From an uncultured Sphingomonadaceae bacterium (GTDB taxonomy: Bacteria > Pseudomonadota > Alphaproteobacteria > Sphingomonadales > Sphingomonadaceae), in contig CANMNF010000001.1 of the NCBI GenBank assembly GCA_947499255.1, positions 806,001-870,000 on the forward strand: 64,000 nucleotides of DNA, given 5' to 3'. Shown here one piece after another: positions 9,859-19,302 of the stretch. The notes under the pieces were generated by a model. The model was not told the origin of the DNA. It made no database searches and saw only the letters and a program-made list of their open reading frames with translations. The translations under genes and the position numbers were made by a program. How positions within the stretch are numbered: the stretch's first letter is position 1; the number at the start of each line of letters is the position of its first letter.

Positions 9859-11145
9859 GTGGCCGATAAGCAATCGCAGCTGAATGTTGGGGGTGAAGCG
9901 TTTGACTTTCCCGTGCTGGAGGGGAGCACCGGCCCGGATGTGGTCGATATTCGCAAGCTTTATGGCTCAACCGGGAAATTTACTTTCGATCCTGGTTATA
10001 AATCAACCGCTTCGTGTGAAAGCGCGCTGACATATATCGATGGCGCTGAAGGCATTTTGCTTCACCGTGGCTATCCCATTGGTCAGCTTGCGGAGCAGTC
10101 CAGCTTCATGGAAGTGTGCTATCTGATGCTGAACGGCGAACTGCCTCAGCAACAAGAGCTTGACGATTTCAGCTGGACCATCAGCCGCCACACGATGCTG
10201 CATGAACAGCTGGCAAGCTTTTACAAAGGCTTTCGCCGTGATGCGCACCCGATGGCGATTATGTGCGGCGTTGTTGGCGCATTGTCTGCGTTTTACCATG
10301 ATAGCACGGATATTTCCGATCCTGAGCACCGCAAGATCAGCTCACACCGTTTGATCGCGAAAATGCCTACTATTGCTGCGATGGCGTATAAATTCTCCAT
10401 TGGTCAGCCGTTCATGTATCCTGATAACTCCTTGAGCTATACGGGTAATTTCCTGCGCATGACTTTTGGTGTGCCAGCAGAACGATATGAGGTTGTTCCC
10501 GCCGTTGAAAAGGCGATGGACCGGATCTTCATCCTCCATGCTGATCACGAACAAAACGCTTCCACCTCAACCGTGCGCCTTGCAGGTTCTTCCGGTGCTA
10601 ATCCGTTTGCGTGTATTGCTGCTGGCATCGCATGCTTGTGGGGCCCGGCGCATGGCGGCGCGAATGAAAGCGCTCTCAATATGTTGCGCGAAATCGGCAC
10701 ACCTGATCGCATTCCGCATTATATTGAGCGGGCGAAAGACAAGAACGATCCCTTCCGCTTGATGGGTTTTGGCCACCGCGTTTACAAAAACTACGATCCG
10801 CGTGCGACGGTCATGCAGAAAACGGTTCGCGAAGTGTTCGAAGCGCTTAACGTGACTGACCCTGTGTTTGAAACGGCGCTGCAACTTGAAGAAATGGCTC
10901 TTAACGATCCGTATTTCCAAGAGAAAAAGCTGTTCCCCAATGTAGACTTCTATTCAGGCGTCATCCTGTCAGCGATTGGCTTCCCGACAACGATGTTCAC
11001 CGCGCTGTTTGCCCTTGCCCGCACGGTGGGCTGGGTTGCGCAGTGGAATGAGATGATCTCTGATCCAGGCCAGGTTATCGGTCGCCCGCGTCAGCTCTAT
11101 ACCGGCCCGACGCAGCGCGATTATGTGCCTGTTGATCAACGGTAG
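9859..11145 (+). CDS. gltA: Citrate synthase (type II, hexameric form)
   Basis: Citrate synthase condenses oxaloacetate and acetyl-CoA at the entry of the TCA cycle. It is 428 residues from a GTG start preceded by GAAGGAGA. The catalytic triad equivalents are seen: His265 in GPAHGGAN, His306 in MGFGHRVYK and Asp363 in NVDFYSG, one residue offset from E. coli numbering. The N-terminal beta domain with the [11 protein letters not shown] section marks the long Gram-negative, NADH-sensitive type. It lies just after gltX and its end faces a convergent histidine-kinase-like gene. Confidence 0.96.
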   Translation: MADKQSQLNVGGEAFDFPVLEGSTGPDVVDIRKLYGSTGKFTFDPGYKSTASCESALTYIDGAEGILLHRGYPIGQLAEQSSFMEVCYLMLNGELPQQQELDDFSWTISRHTMLHEQLASFYKGFRRDAHPMAIMCGVVGALSAFYHDSTDISDPEHRKISSHRLIAKMPTIAAMAYKFSIGQPFMYPDNSLSYTGNFLRMTFGVPAERYEVVPAVEKAMDRIFILHADHEQNASTSTVRLAGSSGANPFACIAAGIACLWGPAHGGANESALNMLREIGTPDRIPHYIERAKDKNDPFRLMGFGHRVYKNYDPRATVMQKTVREVFEALNVTDPVFETALQLEEMALNDPYFQEKKLFPNVDFYSGVILSAIGFPTTMFTALFALARTVGWVAQWNEMISDPGQVIGRPRQLYTGPTQRDYVPVDQR

Positions 11146-11167
11146 GTTTGGCAGATTAGGTTTAACA

Positions 11168-11191
11168 GGGCGGCGGCTTTAACCGTCGCCC
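11168..11191. other. Hairpin between gltA and the convergent kinase-like gene
   Basis: GGGCGGCGG (11168-11176) and CCGTCGCCC (11183-11191) form a 9-bp stem with one G-U pair. It overlaps the last codons of the minus-strand gene and lies 23 bases after the gltA stop. It lacks a clear U-tract, so it is only a candidate bidirectional terminator. Confidence 0.4.
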
Positions 11192-12549
11192 TCGCCTGCT
11201 GGCAGTTCCAACGTAAAACGGGCGCCCTGCCCTTTGGCGCTTTCAACTGTCAGCGAACCGTCCATGGCTTGTGCCAAACGGCGCGAGATATACAGGCCAA
11301 GGCCTGATCCGCCATCACCGCTGCGGCCCAATCGTTCAAATTTGGCGAACACTTTGCTCTGTTCAGCTTCGTCCAGCCCTTCGCCCATATCGGCAACGGT
11401 TACGCTTGCTCGGCCTTCAAAAACCTCGCTCCTGATCCACACGTCAGACCCTTCGGGCGTGTAACGGATCGCATTGCCGAGCAGGTTTAGCAGGATCTGC
11501 AAAACGCGGCGAAATTCGCCGGTCGCTGGCACTGCCTCGCCATTCTTGGGCGCATCGATCGTAATCCCGCGCTCTTTGGCGCGCACCCGCAGAATGCCAG
11601 CGGCACGGCGCGCAACATCAGCCAAATCGACAGCTTCGGCAGCGGCTGTGAACTCTTCATCCTCCACCGCTTCGAGCGTGGTCAGATCATCGATCAACGA
11701 AAGCAAATGCTCGCCTGCGCTAGAGATATCTTTCGCGTAATTCGAATATTCGTCCGCCAATGGCCCTGCGAGCTGCGTGCGGATCGTTTCAGCATTGGCG
11801 ATAATGCGAGAAACAGGCTGCCGCAAGACAGGCGCGATATCCTCACCAATCCCCGGACGCGTAACAGTTTCATGTCCTTTATCAGAAGGTTGTTCAGCGT
11901 TCTCCGGTTCATCCGCCACAAGGTGCAGCTCAAACCCATCGCTGCCCGGCTCCAACCGGCCAAAGGGGATGAGAAATACGGTCCATTGCCGATCCGAGCC
12001 GTCCAGCTCCAACTTAGCACCATCAAGCAAGCGCCAATGCAGGGGCTGTTTGTGCGCATTGCCCTTGAGTTCGACGAATTGTGTCCATGCTTCTCCAAGC
12101 CGCCCTCGTATAGTATCTGCGATCTTCCTAAGATCACCGCTTGCCTGCAGCACCGCGAGCACTTCTTGATGCGGGCCTAATCGCAGGGCAAGCTCGCTCA
12201 TCTGGCGGGCGATGGCGTTGCGATGCGCTGCATCAGCTGTGCCAATATCCTCAGCCAAAGGCTGAGCCTGCCAGTTCGCGATAGCAATGCTTGTGCCCTC
12301 ATCGCCGGGAGATACTTCGATCCAGGCGGTGATTTGCTCACGATCATCCTGCGCCATGATCGGGCGTGACAATCGCAATCCCAGATCACGCGACTTGCGC
12401 ACCAATTGGATGAGAGCTGGCGTTACCAAAGGCCCCGGTAAATCCCCGCCGGAACGCCTGTGAAACCCTGCAAGCGGCTCATCCGCGGCGATCAGATTGC
12501 CGTCCAGATCGGTCCGGGCATGTGCGGTATAGCTTACATTCGTCGCCAT
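11179..12549 (-). CDS. Histidine-kinase-like protein lacking the phosphoacceptor His
   Basis: The 456-residue soluble protein from ATG 12549 (MATNVSYTA) has a PAS/PAC-like N-terminal half, a HisKA-like dimerisation helix pair (about 233-285) and a complete HATPase_c domain (about 345-452). The ATPase boxes look intact: N-box NLLGNAIRYTPEG (Asn359), G1 box DMGEGLD (Asp387) and G2 box GSGLGLY. In the H-box, the usual HELRTPL reads PVLRQPV, so Pro240 replaces His and Val replaces Glu. It is therefore unlikely to autophosphorylate by the standard route and may act as a pseudokinase or bind another regulator. No membrane helix is visible. It lies 4 bases after the upstream helical-protein gene, so the two form an operon. 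Confidence 0.8.
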   Translation of the reverse strand: MATNVSYTAHARTDLDGNLIAADEPLAGFHRRSGGDLPGPLVTPALIQLVRKSRDLGLRLSRPIMAQDDREQITAWIEVSPGDEGTSIAIANWQAQPLAEDIGTADAAHRNAIARQMSELALRLGPHQEVLAVLQASGDLRKIADTIRGRLGEAWTQFVELKGNAHKQPLHWRLLDGAKLELDGSDRQWTVFLIPFGRLEPGSDGFELHLVADEPENAEQPSDKGHETVTRPGIGEDIAPVLRQPVSRIIANAETIRTQLAGPLADEYSNYAKDISSAGEHLLSLIDDLTTLEAVEDEEFTAAAEAVDLADVARRAAGILRVRAKERGITIDAPKNGEAVPATGEFRRVLQILLNLLGNAIRYTPEGSDVWIRSEVFEGRASVTVADMGEGLDEAEQSKVFAKFERLGRSGDGGSGLGLYISRRLAQAMDGSLTVESAKGQGARFTLELPAGEGDG

Positions 12550-12553
12550 TGCT

Positions 12554-13513
12554 CTATGACCCCTCGCCGCTGATCGACGCATTGAGCATTTGTGCCGCCT
12601 CTTGCGAAGAAAGCGCGCTTAGCGCGGGATCGAGATCGATATGCGGATGCAGGGTCGCAAGCGCTTGTGATAAAGCGGCGGGCGACAGGTCTGCTGCACG
12701 CATCATCACGATGAATTGCGCTGGCTCCTTTTGGCCCATCGCCAAAATTGTGTGTTCGCGCGATTGGCCGCACTCCAGCGCCAATGCAGTTGCAAAGATC
12801 GCCACGCCCGCTTCTGTAAGGCGAGACAAGGCGGCGGTATCATCGCTCATATCCAAAGCCAGGCGCGTGATTTGCGCAATCCGCGCCGCACCTTCATCAT
12901 ATTGCGAAAAAAGCGTTCTCCGGGTCGTTTCCAACGCCCTGTGATCAGCATAATCCTGCTTGGCAAAACACGTTGCTGCGATATGAAACAGCTCTGCAGG
13001 CAACTCTGCCAGCGGCAATTCCATCCGGCGCGATGTGTGCAAGAACCGTGACTGCGCGGCCAACACATGCATCGCTGCACCCGCCAAATCGCTATTATCG
13101 CCAGACAAAAGCGCCTTGAGAAGCGGTGACACTGCCGGATCTATAGCGGCATCTTCATGCAGCTGATCGCTCAGCAAGCTTTCCACCGCAGCCGCATGAC
13201 AATGACCGAGCAAATCCGCCTGCGCCATCAGCGCCCGTGACAAGGCGTCCTCATGCTCCGCCAAAAAGGCGCGCAAATCGCTTTGCTCATCGGTTTCACA
13301 AAGCGCGATCAAGAGTTGCCGCGAAAGGCTACCGATCATCGCATTGCAGCGTGCGAGGATAGCATCGCTAAACAATCCATCGCGTTCGCGCGTCATCAAA
13401 TGTCGCAAGATTTCGCCCGTCGATTGCCCCATAGCAATACCACGCACCTGATCGGCACGAGGCGGGTCCACCGGCTTTGCAGCAGGGGGCAAGTCAGAGC
13501 TTGGCTCATTCAT
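12554..13513 (-). CDS. Helical protein of unknown function (DUF2336-like)
   Basis: A 319-residue protein that I do not recognise with certainty. After a Pro-rich N-terminus (about 1-22) it is almost entirely alpha-helical, with Leu/Ala-rich helices, for example TGEILRHLMTRERDG, IGSLSRQLLIALCE, DALSRALMAQADLLGH and FIVMMRAADLSPAALSQALA. This resembles DUF2336-type proteins of alphaproteobacteria, often found beside sensor kinases; the match is tentative. No membrane segment or catalytic motif is visible. It ends 4 bases before the His-less kinase gene and the pair is probably co-transcribed. A CtrA-like sequence lies just upstream. Confidence 0.65.
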   Translation of the reverse strand: MNEPSSDLPPAAKPVDPPRADQVRGIAMGQSTGEILRHLMTRERDGLFSDAILARCNAMIGSLSRQLLIALCETDEQSDLRAFLAEHEDALSRALMAQADLLGHCHAAAVESLLSDQLHEDAAIDPAVSPLLKALLSGDNSDLAGAAMHVLAAQSRFLHTSRRMELPLAELPAELFHIAATCFAKQDYADHRALETTRRTLFSQYDEGAARIAQITRLALDMSDDTAALSRLTEAGVAIFATALALECGQSREHTILAMGQKEPAQFIVMMRAADLSPAALSQALATLHPHIDLDPALSALSSQEAAQMLNASISGEGS

Positions 13514-13536
13514 AAGTGTGACATAGCGCCTTAGGG

Positions 13537-13552
13537 TTAAACCGCCGTTAGC
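13537..13552 (+). promoter_or_regulatory. Possible CtrA-like site
   Basis: TTAA (13537-13540), seven bases, then TTAGC differs by one base from the alphaproteobacterial CtrA consensus TTAA-N7-TTAAC. It lies 24-39 bases upstream of the minus-strand gene at 13513. A single short degenerate match can occur by chance. Confidence 0.3.
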
Positions 13553-13610
13553 TGCGTTTATTGAACGCTAGCGATTTCGCGGCGCTGGAGAAATCTTAAA
13601 AACGCAGGCC

Positions 13611-13910
13611 TTAGGAGGAAAATTCGGCGGCATAACGGCGCAAATCGCGCAAGATCACCGGATCACCTGGTGCTCCATCTATCGCTTGTTCGGCAAGTTT
13701 GACCAATCGGCCACAGTGGAAACTCGCTCCAAGGCTTTCAAGGCGGCGCGCAGCCACGTTCCAATTGCCATCACATCTGGCCCGTGAAAGCAGATCGATC
13801 TGCTGTGCCACGCTATCGCCATAGCTACTAAGTAGCTGTTCTCGAAGCGCAAAGTCTTCACCTGTCGCAGCGGTAATTGCTGCATTAAAACTGCCTGTTT
13901 CATACACCAT
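13611..13910 (-). CDS. Hpt-like protein lacking the phosphoacceptor His
   Basis: A 99-residue protein that fits the Hpt four-helix bundle pattern: ALREQLLSSYGDSVAQQIDLLSRA resembles the first Hpt helices, and NVAARRLESLGASFHCGRLVKLAEQA resembles the helix that normally reads AAHTLKS with the active His. Here Arg55 takes that place, so phosphotransfer is not expected. It could still bind a receiver domain. The ATG at 13910 has only a weak ribosome-binding site. It is transcribed away from the large coiled-coil gene at 13979, sharing a 68-base divergent region, and lies about 100 bases upstream of the helical-protein/kinase pair on the same strand. Confidence 0.6.
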   Translation of the reverse strand: MVYETGSFNAAITAATGEDFALREQLLSSYGDSVAQQIDLLSRARCDGNWNVAARRLESLGASFHCGRLVKLAEQAIDGAPGDPVILRDLRRYAAEFSS

Positions 13911-13978
13911 TGTGGACGCATAGCAGGCTAAGGTTAAGACGGGGTTCCCCGGTGATCTGGGTATGATATGCTAGAGCC

Positions 13979-16561
13979 ATGGGAAGACGCAGATCTATGT
14001 TGACCGTTGAAGGTCACGAGCCGGTCGAGGGCGAAATCGCAGAAAGCGAAACACCGTCGGCTACCGAAACTTTTGAGCCGGAAGAACCGACCGAAGATGC
14101 CGCATGGCACGAAGCGGAGCCGGAAAGTACCACCGATTTTGCGGCGATTGCGCCATACCTTGCTGGGCTGGCGATTGTCGCTTGGACAGCGTTTTACGTT
14201 TATGCGCATTTTGAACGGATGGCCGTCACGCATATTGCAACCAATGGTGCATTGTGGACTTCATGGATCGCGAATTGGGCCATGCCTGTCATTTTGGTGA
14301 TTGGATTGTGGTTATTGGTAATGCGCACCAGCAAGCGTGAGGTTGGGCGTTTTGTGGATGCAGCCAATATCCTGTCGCACGAATCGCATGCCTTGGAGGA
14401 ACGTTTGGCGATCGTGAATCGCGAGCTTAGTCTGGCGCGCGACTTCATCGCATCGCAATCGCGTGATCTGGAATCGCTTGGCCGCGTGGCTGCTGATCGG
14501 ATTTCTGGCAACGCTGAAAAGTTGCAAGGGCTGGTGGTTGAAAATAACGAGCGTGTGCGCTTGATCGGTCAGGTGAGCGAAAGCGCGGTTGCCAATCTTG
14601 AAAAGCTGCGTGATGATCTGCCGGTGTTGGCCAATGCCGCGCGCGATATGACAAGCCAGATCGGCAATGCAGGCAATGTCGCGCAGGATCGGTTGGAAAA
14701 GCTGGTCGAAGGTTTTGATCGCCTCGATGAATATGGCCAATCTGGCGAAAAGCATGTGGAGCAAATCAGCAACCGCATCGCAGAAACGCTCGAAACCTTT
14801 GATCGCGACGCCAATGAATTGGGCGAAAGCGCCCAGCAACGTCTCAACACGCTGCTAGAAACGCATGAAGCGGAACGTGTGCGGCTTATCGAATTGGATG
14901 ATAAGGCCAACCAAGCTTTGCGTCTGCGTGCCGAGGAATTGGCCAACCACCTCAAAGACCGTGACGAAGCGATTAACAGCTCTGAAACTGAGCGGACCGA
15001 AGCGATGCGCACGCGCATGCAGATTGTGGCGAGTGAACAGGAAGAAATGTTCGGCAAGCTGGACGCAACGCGCAGCGCGCTCATGGCGACATGGGATGAG
15101 ACAATCGGCAAGCTGGAAACGCGTTTGGCGCAGGCCATTGGCACTGTTTCAGAGATCGACAGCAAGGCGATGGAAAGCGCGCGTTCGCGCCTTTTGGCCC
15201 TTACGGATGAAGCAACGCGAGTCGATACCGCTTTGCAGGAAAGTGCCCAAGCGTTTGACGGCGATCTGGAGCGCCGACGCGGTTTGGCCGAAACGCGCGA
15301 GGCCGAAGCGCTGGCCGCTATGGAAGAGCGTTTGTCAGCTGTCGATCAACGTATCGTTGAACGCGAAGAACAGCACCTTGCGCATATTTCGGGATTGGCT
15401 GAAAGAGGCGATGCTCTGGCAGAGCGGATTACCTTGCTTGATCAAAACATTCAGAATTTGGGAACGCAGGCGCAGGACGCCAACACAGCTTTGGGTGAAA
15501 GCGCCGCGCAGGCAACCGAAAAACTATCACAAAGCCGTGCAATCCTTGAAGAAAATGGGACCATGGTCGCCCGCCTCACTGATGAAAGCGTGCGCCTGTT
15601 GGAGCTTATCCGTTCCGGTGCTGAGCATACCGATGGCACTTTATCCGAAGCGCTGGGTCGTGCCGAAGAACGGCTAACCGCCTTCCAGAAAACGGGCACA
15701 GATGTGCAGCAATTGATCGGCGATGCAGAGGAACGCAGCTCCAAACTTTCCGAGCATCTTGTTCAGGCGCGCGAAGCAGGCGGTGCTTCCCTCGAAGTGC
15801 TGCAATCGCTCCAGACACAGCTTGATGATGTGACCACGCGTTCACGCGCGTTGGCGCAAGAAACGCGCGGTGAGCTTAAGGGGGCGATCGAAACGCTCCA
15901 ATCCTCTTCGCAAAATGCACTGGAGGATGTGCGGACCAACCATTCGCAAAACATCCGCGAAATCGCCGATGCGATTGCCGAGCAAAGCAATAGCGCGATT
16001 GCCTCAGCGCTAGTGGCGCAATCGAAAAGCGTGATCAAAGAGCTTGAGGCGAGTACTGCCAAAGCCAACGAAAAGGGCCGCGAAACGACCGCTGAATTGC
16101 GCGATCAATTGGCGCGGGTGAATGAGCTGACCGGCAATCTTGAACAACGCATCAGCGCCGCGCGCGAGAAAGCCGAAGAACGCAAGGATGGTGATTTCAC
16201 AAGGCGCATGGCGCTCATCACCGAGGCGCTCAATTCCAGTTCGATCGATATCGCCAAGACATTTGAAACCGATGTTGGCGATGATGCATGGGCGACATAT
16301 CTGCGCGGTGATCGCGGGATCTTCACGCGCCGCGCAGTGCGTTTGCTCGATAAGCACGAAGCGCGTTCGGTGCATGATGTGTATTCGGGCGATGCCGAGT
16401 TTAGGCAGGTCGTAAACCGCTATATTGCAGACTTTGAAGGAATGCTGCGCACTGTGCTGTCTACGCGCGATGGCAATGCCTTGGCCGTGACGCTGCTGTC
16501 GTCGGATATCGGTAAGCTGTATGTCGTGCTGGCTCAAGCGATTGAGCGGCTGCGCGAATAA
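13979..16561 (+). CDS. Large membrane-anchored coiled-coil protein (TipN-like architecture)
   Basis: An 860-residue protein with an acidic, Glu/Pro-rich N-terminus (about 1-50), two hydrophobic segments (about 55-80 and 97-116), and then a very long coiled coil to about residue 745. A more globular C-terminal region holds GDDAWATYLRGDRGIFTRRAVRLL and ends with SSDIGKLYVVLAQAIERL. Two N-terminal membrane helices followed by a long coiled coil is the layout of the Caulobacter polarity factor TipN; I infer similar architecture, not orthology. It could be a polar scaffold or envelope organiser. ATG 13997 is an alternative start. Downstream is a convergent DUF1467 gene that begins right at its stop. 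Confidence 0.7.
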   Translation: MGRRRSMLTVEGHEPVEGEIAESETPSATETFEPEEPTEDAAWHEAEPESTTDFAAIAPYLAGLAIVAWTAFYVYAHFERMAVTHIATNGALWTSWIANWAMPVILVIGLWLLVMRTSKREVGRFVDAANILSHESHALEERLAIVNRELSLARDFIASQSRDLESLGRVAADRISGNAEKLQGLVVENNERVRLIGQVSESAVANLEKLRDDLPVLANAARDMTSQIGNAGNVAQDRLEKLVEGFDRLDEYGQSGEKHVEQISNRIAETLETFDRDANELGESAQQRLNTLLETHEAERVRLIELDDKANQALRLRAEELANHLKDRDEAINSSETERTEAMRTRMQIVASEQEEMFGKLDATRSALMATWDETIGKLETRLAQAIGTVSEIDSKAMESARSRLLALTDEATRVDTALQESAQAFDGDLERRRGLAETREAEALAAMEERLSAVDQRIVEREEQHLAHISGLAERGDALAERITLLDQNIQNLGTQAQDANTALGESAAQATEKLSQSRAILEENGTMVARLTDESVRLLELIRSGAEHTDGTLSEALGRAEERLTAFQKTGTDVQQLIGDAEERSSKLSEHLVQAREAGGASLEVLQSLQTQLDDVTTRSRALAQETRGELKGAIETLQSSSQNALEDVRTNHSQNIREIADAIAEQSNSAIASALVAQSKSVIKELEASTAKANEKGRETTAELRDQLARVNELTGNLEQRISAAREKAEERKDGDFTRRMALITEALNSSSIDIAKTFETDVGDDAWATYLRGDRGIFTRRAVRLLDKHEARSVHDVYSGDAEFRQVVNRYIADFEGMLRTVLSTRDGNALAVTLLSSDIGKLYVVLAQAIERLRE

Positions 16562-16855
16562 TTAGCGCTGCCGCGCTTCTTCAATTGTGGGCGGCGTGCC
16601 GAAGATATTGATGTCTTCCACCGTTACCCAGCCATAATTGAAATTTGCGATAAACAGCGCGCACAAAAACGCTGACAGCACGGTGGCGCGCAAAGCCACG
16701 CGCCCTGGTCTGAAATTTACCGGCGCACTGTCCGCTTGCCCCCGCACCTTTTCCACACCTGCCTCATCGGCGGTTTTCAATCCAAATGGCAGCAGCACAA
16801 AGGCGCTCATCACCCAGAATAGGAGATAAATCGCGATGATAGAGGTAAGTTGCAT
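16562..16855 (-). CDS. DUF1467 family membrane protein
   Basis: A 97-residue protein with two hydrophobic helices (about 3-24 and 53-72) and the family pattern of DUF1467: FVLLPFGLKTADE after the first helix, a conserved RVALRATVLSA stretch and an aromatic YGWVTVEDI end. Such proteins are typical of alphaproteobacteria and have no known function. It is the last gene of the birA-coaX-rnj run and starts 18 bases after the RNase J gene, so it is probably co-transcribed. Its stop abuts the stop of the convergent coiled-coil gene. Confidence 0.8.
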   Translation of the reverse strand: MQLTSIIAIYLLFWVMSAFVLLPFGLKTADEAGVEKVRGQADSAPVNFRPGRVALRATVLSAFLCALFIANFNYGWVTVEDINIFGTPPTIEEARQR

Positions 16856-16873
16856 CAGGTCTCTCGCATGAGC

Positions 16874-18523
16874 TTACGATGGCAGAACGATTACCCGCGT
16901 CTGCGGTTTCTTGCCTGACCATCTTTGTGCCGCGCGCCGCGCCGCCAAACGGGCCGCTTCGTAAATCGCATCACCATCACGCGCTGCACTGCCGCGCAAT
17001 TTGTGCAGCGCATCGGTAACATCTTGCTGCGCCTCCAACACAAACGCGTCGTAATCTTCATCGAGCGGCAGACCTACGCCCTGCACTGTCACATCGTCAA
17101 AGCCGTTCACCACAACGATCACGATACCGCTATGCGCAAGGCGGCGACGCATGGTGACAGCCTCTCCATTGGCAGGCACAATGATGTCACCATCCAGCAC
17201 CAATCGGCCCGAATGCACTTCAGCAATTTTACCCGGAGCATCGGGGGCCAAACGTACAATATCGCCGTTTTTCTGGACGATATTACGCGGGATACCGCAT
17301 TCTTTGCCCAGCCGGCCTTGTTCCAACATATGCCGCATTTCGCCATGCACAGGCACCAGGATCTCCGGCTGTATCCAGCTATAGAGCGCCTCGAGTTCCG
17401 GGCGCCCCGGATGGCCGGAAACGTGGATCTCTGCCTGCCTGTCCGTCACCATGGTGATCCCGCGTTCGGCAAGGCGATTTTGTATTTTTCCAATTGCGAT
17501 TTCATTGCCCGGGATCTGGCGACTTGAGAACAGCACAACGTCCCCGTTCGACAGGCTGAGGCGATGATTGTCTTCGGCAATGCGTGAAAGGGCTGCGCGC
17601 GGCTCGCCCTGTCCGCCCGTTGCCATGATCAACACCTCACCGCGCGGCAAGCTCATCGCTGTTTCGAAATCTACGACATCGGGAAGATCGGTGAGATAGC
17701 CATTGTCTTTCGAGACCTCGATGATGCGATCAAGCGAGCGGCCAGCAACACAAAGCTGACGCCCGGTTTCACGCGCCACACGGCCCAGCGTTTGCAAGCG
17801 CGCAACATTGGACGCAAAGGTCGTCACCAAAACGCGTTTGCCTGCATGCAGCGAAACTTCTTCAAGCAAACCGCGTAACACTGCGCCTTCAGATCCTGAG
17901 GGATTGGGATTGAAGACATTGGTGGAATCGCACACCAGCGCGAGCACGCCTTCATCGCCAATCGCCGTCAGTTCTTCAGAAGTCGTCGGCGTGCCAATCT
18001 GCGGCTCATCATCTAGCTTCCAATCACCTGTATGAAAAATATTGCCGTATGGCGTTTCGATCAGCAGCGCATTTCCTTCTGCAATAGAGTGCGCGAGCGG
18101 GAGATATGAGACTGTGAAGGGGCCAAGCTTAATCTGGCCGTGATCTTCTTCGATCACGTGCAACTTCACCTCGCGCGCGATGCCTGCCTCATCCAGCTTG
18201 CGCATAATGAGGTCTGCGGTGAACGGTGTTGCGTAAAGCGGAACGCGGAAGTCACCTGCAAAATAAGGAAGTGCACCGATGTGATCTTCGTGCGCATGGG
18301 TGAGAACGATGCCGAGCAGATCCTTGCGCCGATCCTCAATAAATTCCGGGTCTGGAAACATCAGCTCAGTGCCGGGATATTCGGCCGCGCCAAAGCTCAT
18401 CCCGCAATCAACCATCAGCCATTTTCCCTGACAGCCATACAGGTTGAGGTTCATCCCGATTTCGCCAGAACCGCCCAGTGCAAGGAACAGCAATTCGTCC
18501 TGCGGCGTAAAATCTTTCTTCAT
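16874..18523 (-). CDS. rnj: Ribonuclease J
   Basis: A metallo-beta-lactamase/beta-CASP nuclease of 549 residues, acting in rRNA maturation and mRNA decay by endo- and 5'-exonuclease activity. The zinc site is clear in [11 protein letters not shown] (His76, His78, Asp80, His81), with later metal ligands in HTGDWK and the beta-CASP section [15 protein letters not shown] and VHGEMRHM. Length and order match the family. Alphaproteobacteria commonly have RNase J next to coaX and birA, as here. The start ATG 18523 overlaps the coaX stop by 4 bases. Confidence 0.93.
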   Translation of the reverse strand: MKKDFTPQDELLFLALGGSGEIGMNLNLYGCQGKWLMVDCGMSFGAAEYPGTELMFPDPEFIEDRRKDLLGIVLTHAHEDHIGALPYFAGDFRVPLYATPFTADLIMRKLDEAGIAREVKLHVIEEDHGQIKLGPFTVSYLPLAHSIAEGNALLIETPYGNIFHTGDWKLDDEPQIGTPTTSEELTAIGDEGVLALVCDSTNVFNPNPSGSEGAVLRGLLEEVSLHAGKRVLVTTFASNVARLQTLGRVARETGRQLCVAGRSLDRIIEVSKDNGYLTDLPDVVDFETAMSLPRGEVLIMATGGQGEPRAALSRIAEDNHRLSLSNGDVVLFSSRQIPGNEIAIGKIQNRLAERGITMVTDRQAEIHVSGHPGRPELEALYSWIQPEILVPVHGEMRHMLEQGRLGKECGIPRNIVQKNGDIVRLAPDAPGKIAEVHSGRLVLDGDIIVPANGEAVTMRRRLAHSGIVIVVVNGFDDVTVQGVGLPLDEDYDAFVLEAQQDVTDALHKLRGSAARDGDAIYEAARLAARRAAQRWSGKKPQTRVIVLPS

Positions 18524-19299
18524 GCGCTGTTTGCCTGACGTGCAAGAATGGCGAGGCCGTGGAGCGTCAATTCTGCATCGACATGATCAAAAACATCGGT
18601 TTGTTCATCAAACAAAATCGCCAGTCCCCCGGTTGCAACGACCTTTACCGGGCGGCCAAATTCTATCTTCATCCGATCAATCAAACCTTCCATCATCGCG
18701 ACATAGCCCCAATATACACCGATCAACATTTGATCTTCGGTATTGCGACCAATCACACTGTCTGTTTCTGGCGCACGAATGGCAATCCGTGGCAATTTGG
18801 CGGTTTTGCCCACCAGCGCATCGAGCGACAAATTGATGCCCGGTGCAATAATGCCACCTTTGTATGCGCCGTTAAAATCGATCGCTTCGAACTTCGTGGC
18901 TGTGCCAAAATCAACGACGATCATATCGCCGCCAACCCGCTCATGCGCAGCGATACAATTAAGCGCGCGGTCCGCTCCCAGCGAGCTTGGTTGTTCAACA
19001 TCGATTTCAAAGTGCCACGCGGCTTTACCCTCGCCTGCGAAAAGCGGATTGATCCCGAAATATTTTTGCGACAACACTGTAAGATTGTGATCAGCGCGCG
19101 GGACAACTGACCCGATGATGACCTGCGCAATGTCCTTGTGTCCCACCTTTTCCATCGCCATCAACTGCATCAGCCACACGGCATATTCATCGCCCGTTCG
19201 CCGCGCATCGCTCGCAATGCGCCAACGCGCGCGGATATCCTCGCCATCAAACAGGGCGAAGACCACATTGGTATTCCCAACATCGACCGCGAGCAGCAT
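18520..19299 (-). CDS. coaX: Type III pantothenate kinase
   Basis: CoaX phosphorylates pantothenate in the first step of coenzyme A synthesis. The 259 residues show the ASKHA fold motifs: phosphate-1 [13 protein letters not shown] at 5-17 with Asp6, [11 protein letters not shown] near 108-118, phosphate-2 VDFGTATKF near 129 with Asp130, and the GLGILP-like GGLAIL region near 225. The ATG is 3 bases downstream of the birA stop and its stop overlaps RNase J, so the genes are translationally coupled. Confidence 0.94.
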   Translation of the reverse strand: MLLAVDVGNTNVVFALFDGEDIRARWRIASDARRTGDEYAVWLMQLMAMEKVGHKDIAQVIIGSVVPRADHNLTVLSQKYFGINPLFAGEGKAAWHFEIDVEQPSSLGADRALNCIAAHERVGGDMIVVDFGTATKFEAIDFNGAYKGGIIAPGINLSLDALVGKTAKLPRIAIRAPETDSVIGRNTEDQMLIGVYWGYVAMMEGLIDRMKIEFGRPVKVVATGGLAILFDEQTDVFDHVDAELTLHGLAILARQANSA

Positions 19300-19302
19300 T
19301 CG

